From JBFLVQ01 sp040758525 (GTDB taxonomy: Bacteria > Acidobacteriota > Blastocatellia > Chloracidobacteriales > JADJPF01): a stretch of 6,899 nt of DNA. Positions within the stretch are counted from its first letter, which is position 1. Each line of letters starts with the position of its first letter. This document shows positions 6,431-6,899 of the stretch, in pieces. The notes under the pieces were generated by a model that was not told where the DNA came from, did no database searches, and was given only the letters and a program-made list of their open reading frames with translations. Both the position numbers and the translations under genes were made by a program. The stretch is from positions 1 to 6,899 of the forward strand of contig JBFLVQ010000510.1 of NCBI GenBank assembly GCA_040758525.1, in the 5' to 3' direction.

Positions 6431-6883
6431 TTAACTTGCGCATACACTAGCGTTAATAGTTTTCAAAGGCGGGGCTGCCACCGGTCCCACAACAATGGTG
6501 GTCGAAGACCCATCCGGAAGAGTGCCACTGACGGTGGCGGTGACGGTTGTGCTGGTTTCTCCTGTTGTAACGCTTACTGATGCTCCTATACCTTCGGAAC
6601 AAAGCCCAGTAGTAAGTTTGGGCAGGTCAACCGTTACACTTGCATTAGCGCTGACTGTGAGTGTCACACTCGATAGGTTTGCTGTACTCACACAAGTAGT
6701 ATCGACACAAACCTGCAATGGTACCGCATTAGGGACTGTGATAGGCCCTATAGTAGCCGAAACCGAAGTAGATTTGGGAAAGTCGTCAGCACCCGCTACG
6801 GTTTTGCCAGCCCATGATGGCAGCAAAACCAATGTGACAAGAATACCGAGAGACAAGAAAAATCGCAAACAATTCTTTTTCAT
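6431..6883 (-). CDS. Small secreted Thr/Ser/Val-rich protein of unknown function
   Basis: I do not recognise a family. The 150-residue product has a clear signal peptide: a basic start (MKKNCLR), a hydrophobic core at about 8-22, and possible cleavage after SWA25 or AGA32. The mature part of about 120 residues is very rich in Thr, Ser and Val in alternating patterns such as SVTLTVSANASVTVDLP, suggesting a beta-sandwich. Four cysteines remain after export (C59 and C64 in CVDTTC, C95, C148 two residues from the end), allowing two disulfides. A similar short phrase occurs near both ends (IGPITVP at 45-51 and VGPVAAP at 132-138). The strand is chosen over a 131-codon antisense frame (6495-6890) because this one has a signal peptide and a strong Shine-Dalgarno. 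It could be a surface, matrix or adhesion protein, but that is a guess. Confidence 0.75.
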   Translation of the reverse strand: MKKNCLRFFLSLGILVTLVLLPSWAGKTVAGADDFPKSTSVSATIGPITVPNAVPLQVCVDTTCVSTANLSSVTLTVSANASVTVDLPKLTTGLCSEGIGASVSVTTGETSTTVTATVSGTLPDGSSTTIVVGPVAAPPLKTINASVCAS

Positions 6884-6890
6884 CGCTTAA

Positions 6891-6899
6891 TCTCCTTCT
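6891..6899 (-). promoter_or_regulatory. Strong Shine-Dalgarno of the small secreted protein
   Basis: On the minus strand AGAAGGAGA lies seven bases before ATG 6883. It is the strongest ribosome-binding site in the window, much better than those of lon or the phosphatase, which suggests high expression. It reaches the window edge, so the promoter is out of view. Confidence 0.75.

Noticed and set aside
6495..6890. 131-codon open frame on the plus strand opposite the small secreted protein
   Set aside because: It has no signal peptide or Shine-Dalgarno of its own. Its composition is the complement of the Thr/Val-rich gene. The minus-strand frame has both a signal peptide and a strong ribosome-binding site.

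Overview
The window looks like a chromosomal stretch from a free-living Gram-negative-type bacterium with both Sec and Tat export. The best guess is an Acidobacteriota member (perhaps Blastocatellia-like). This rests on the style of the proteins: a PafA-type alkaline phosphatase, and a 5'-nucleotidase split into two adjacent genes. It also rests on moderate GC content judged by eye. The phylum is an inference; no rRNA or other marker is present. I see no mobile element, CRISPR array, tRNA or rRNA.

Layout from left to right. (1) Positions 1-179 hold a well-formed sigma70-type promoter (38-66) overlapped by a HAIR/HspR-like inverted repeat (56-76), leading to a complete ATP-dependent Lon protease gene (180-2540, +). 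(2) A long hairpin (2552-2592) sits between the convergent lon and phosphatase genes. (3) A secreted PafA-type alkaline phosphatase lies on the minus strand (2604-4283). A terminator-like hairpin with a T5 tract abuts its start codon. (4) A divergent intergenic region (4284-4502) separates it from a two-gene plus-strand operon. The first gene encodes a Sec-exported 5'-nucleotidase C-terminal (substrate-specificity) domain protein (4503-5303). Eleven bases later comes a Tat-exported calcineurin-type metallophosphatase (5315-6244). Together they correspond to one UshA-like 5'-nucleotidase, cut in two with the order reversed. (5) Positions 6245-6430 contain no protein gene. They hold a near-consensus sigma70 promoter (6246-6273) about 70 bases ahead of a strong terminator hairpin (6342-6372), the arrangement of a small RNA gene of about 100 nt. 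(6) A short secreted Thr/Ser/Val-rich protein with four cysteines in its mature part lies on the minus strand (6431-6883). It is preceded by a strong Shine-Dalgarno at the very edge of the window.

Functionally, the middle of the window reads as a small extracytoplasmic phosphate or nucleotide salvage neighbourhood. The split nucleotidase would release phosphate from nucleotides, and the PafA-type enzyme would act on phosphate monoesters in general. Lon is a separate protein quality-control gene, probably under heat-shock control. The most interesting points are the orphan strong promoter plus terminator (candidate sRNA), the HAIR-like operator at lon, and the split nucleotidase with different export routes and an atypical substrate loop.
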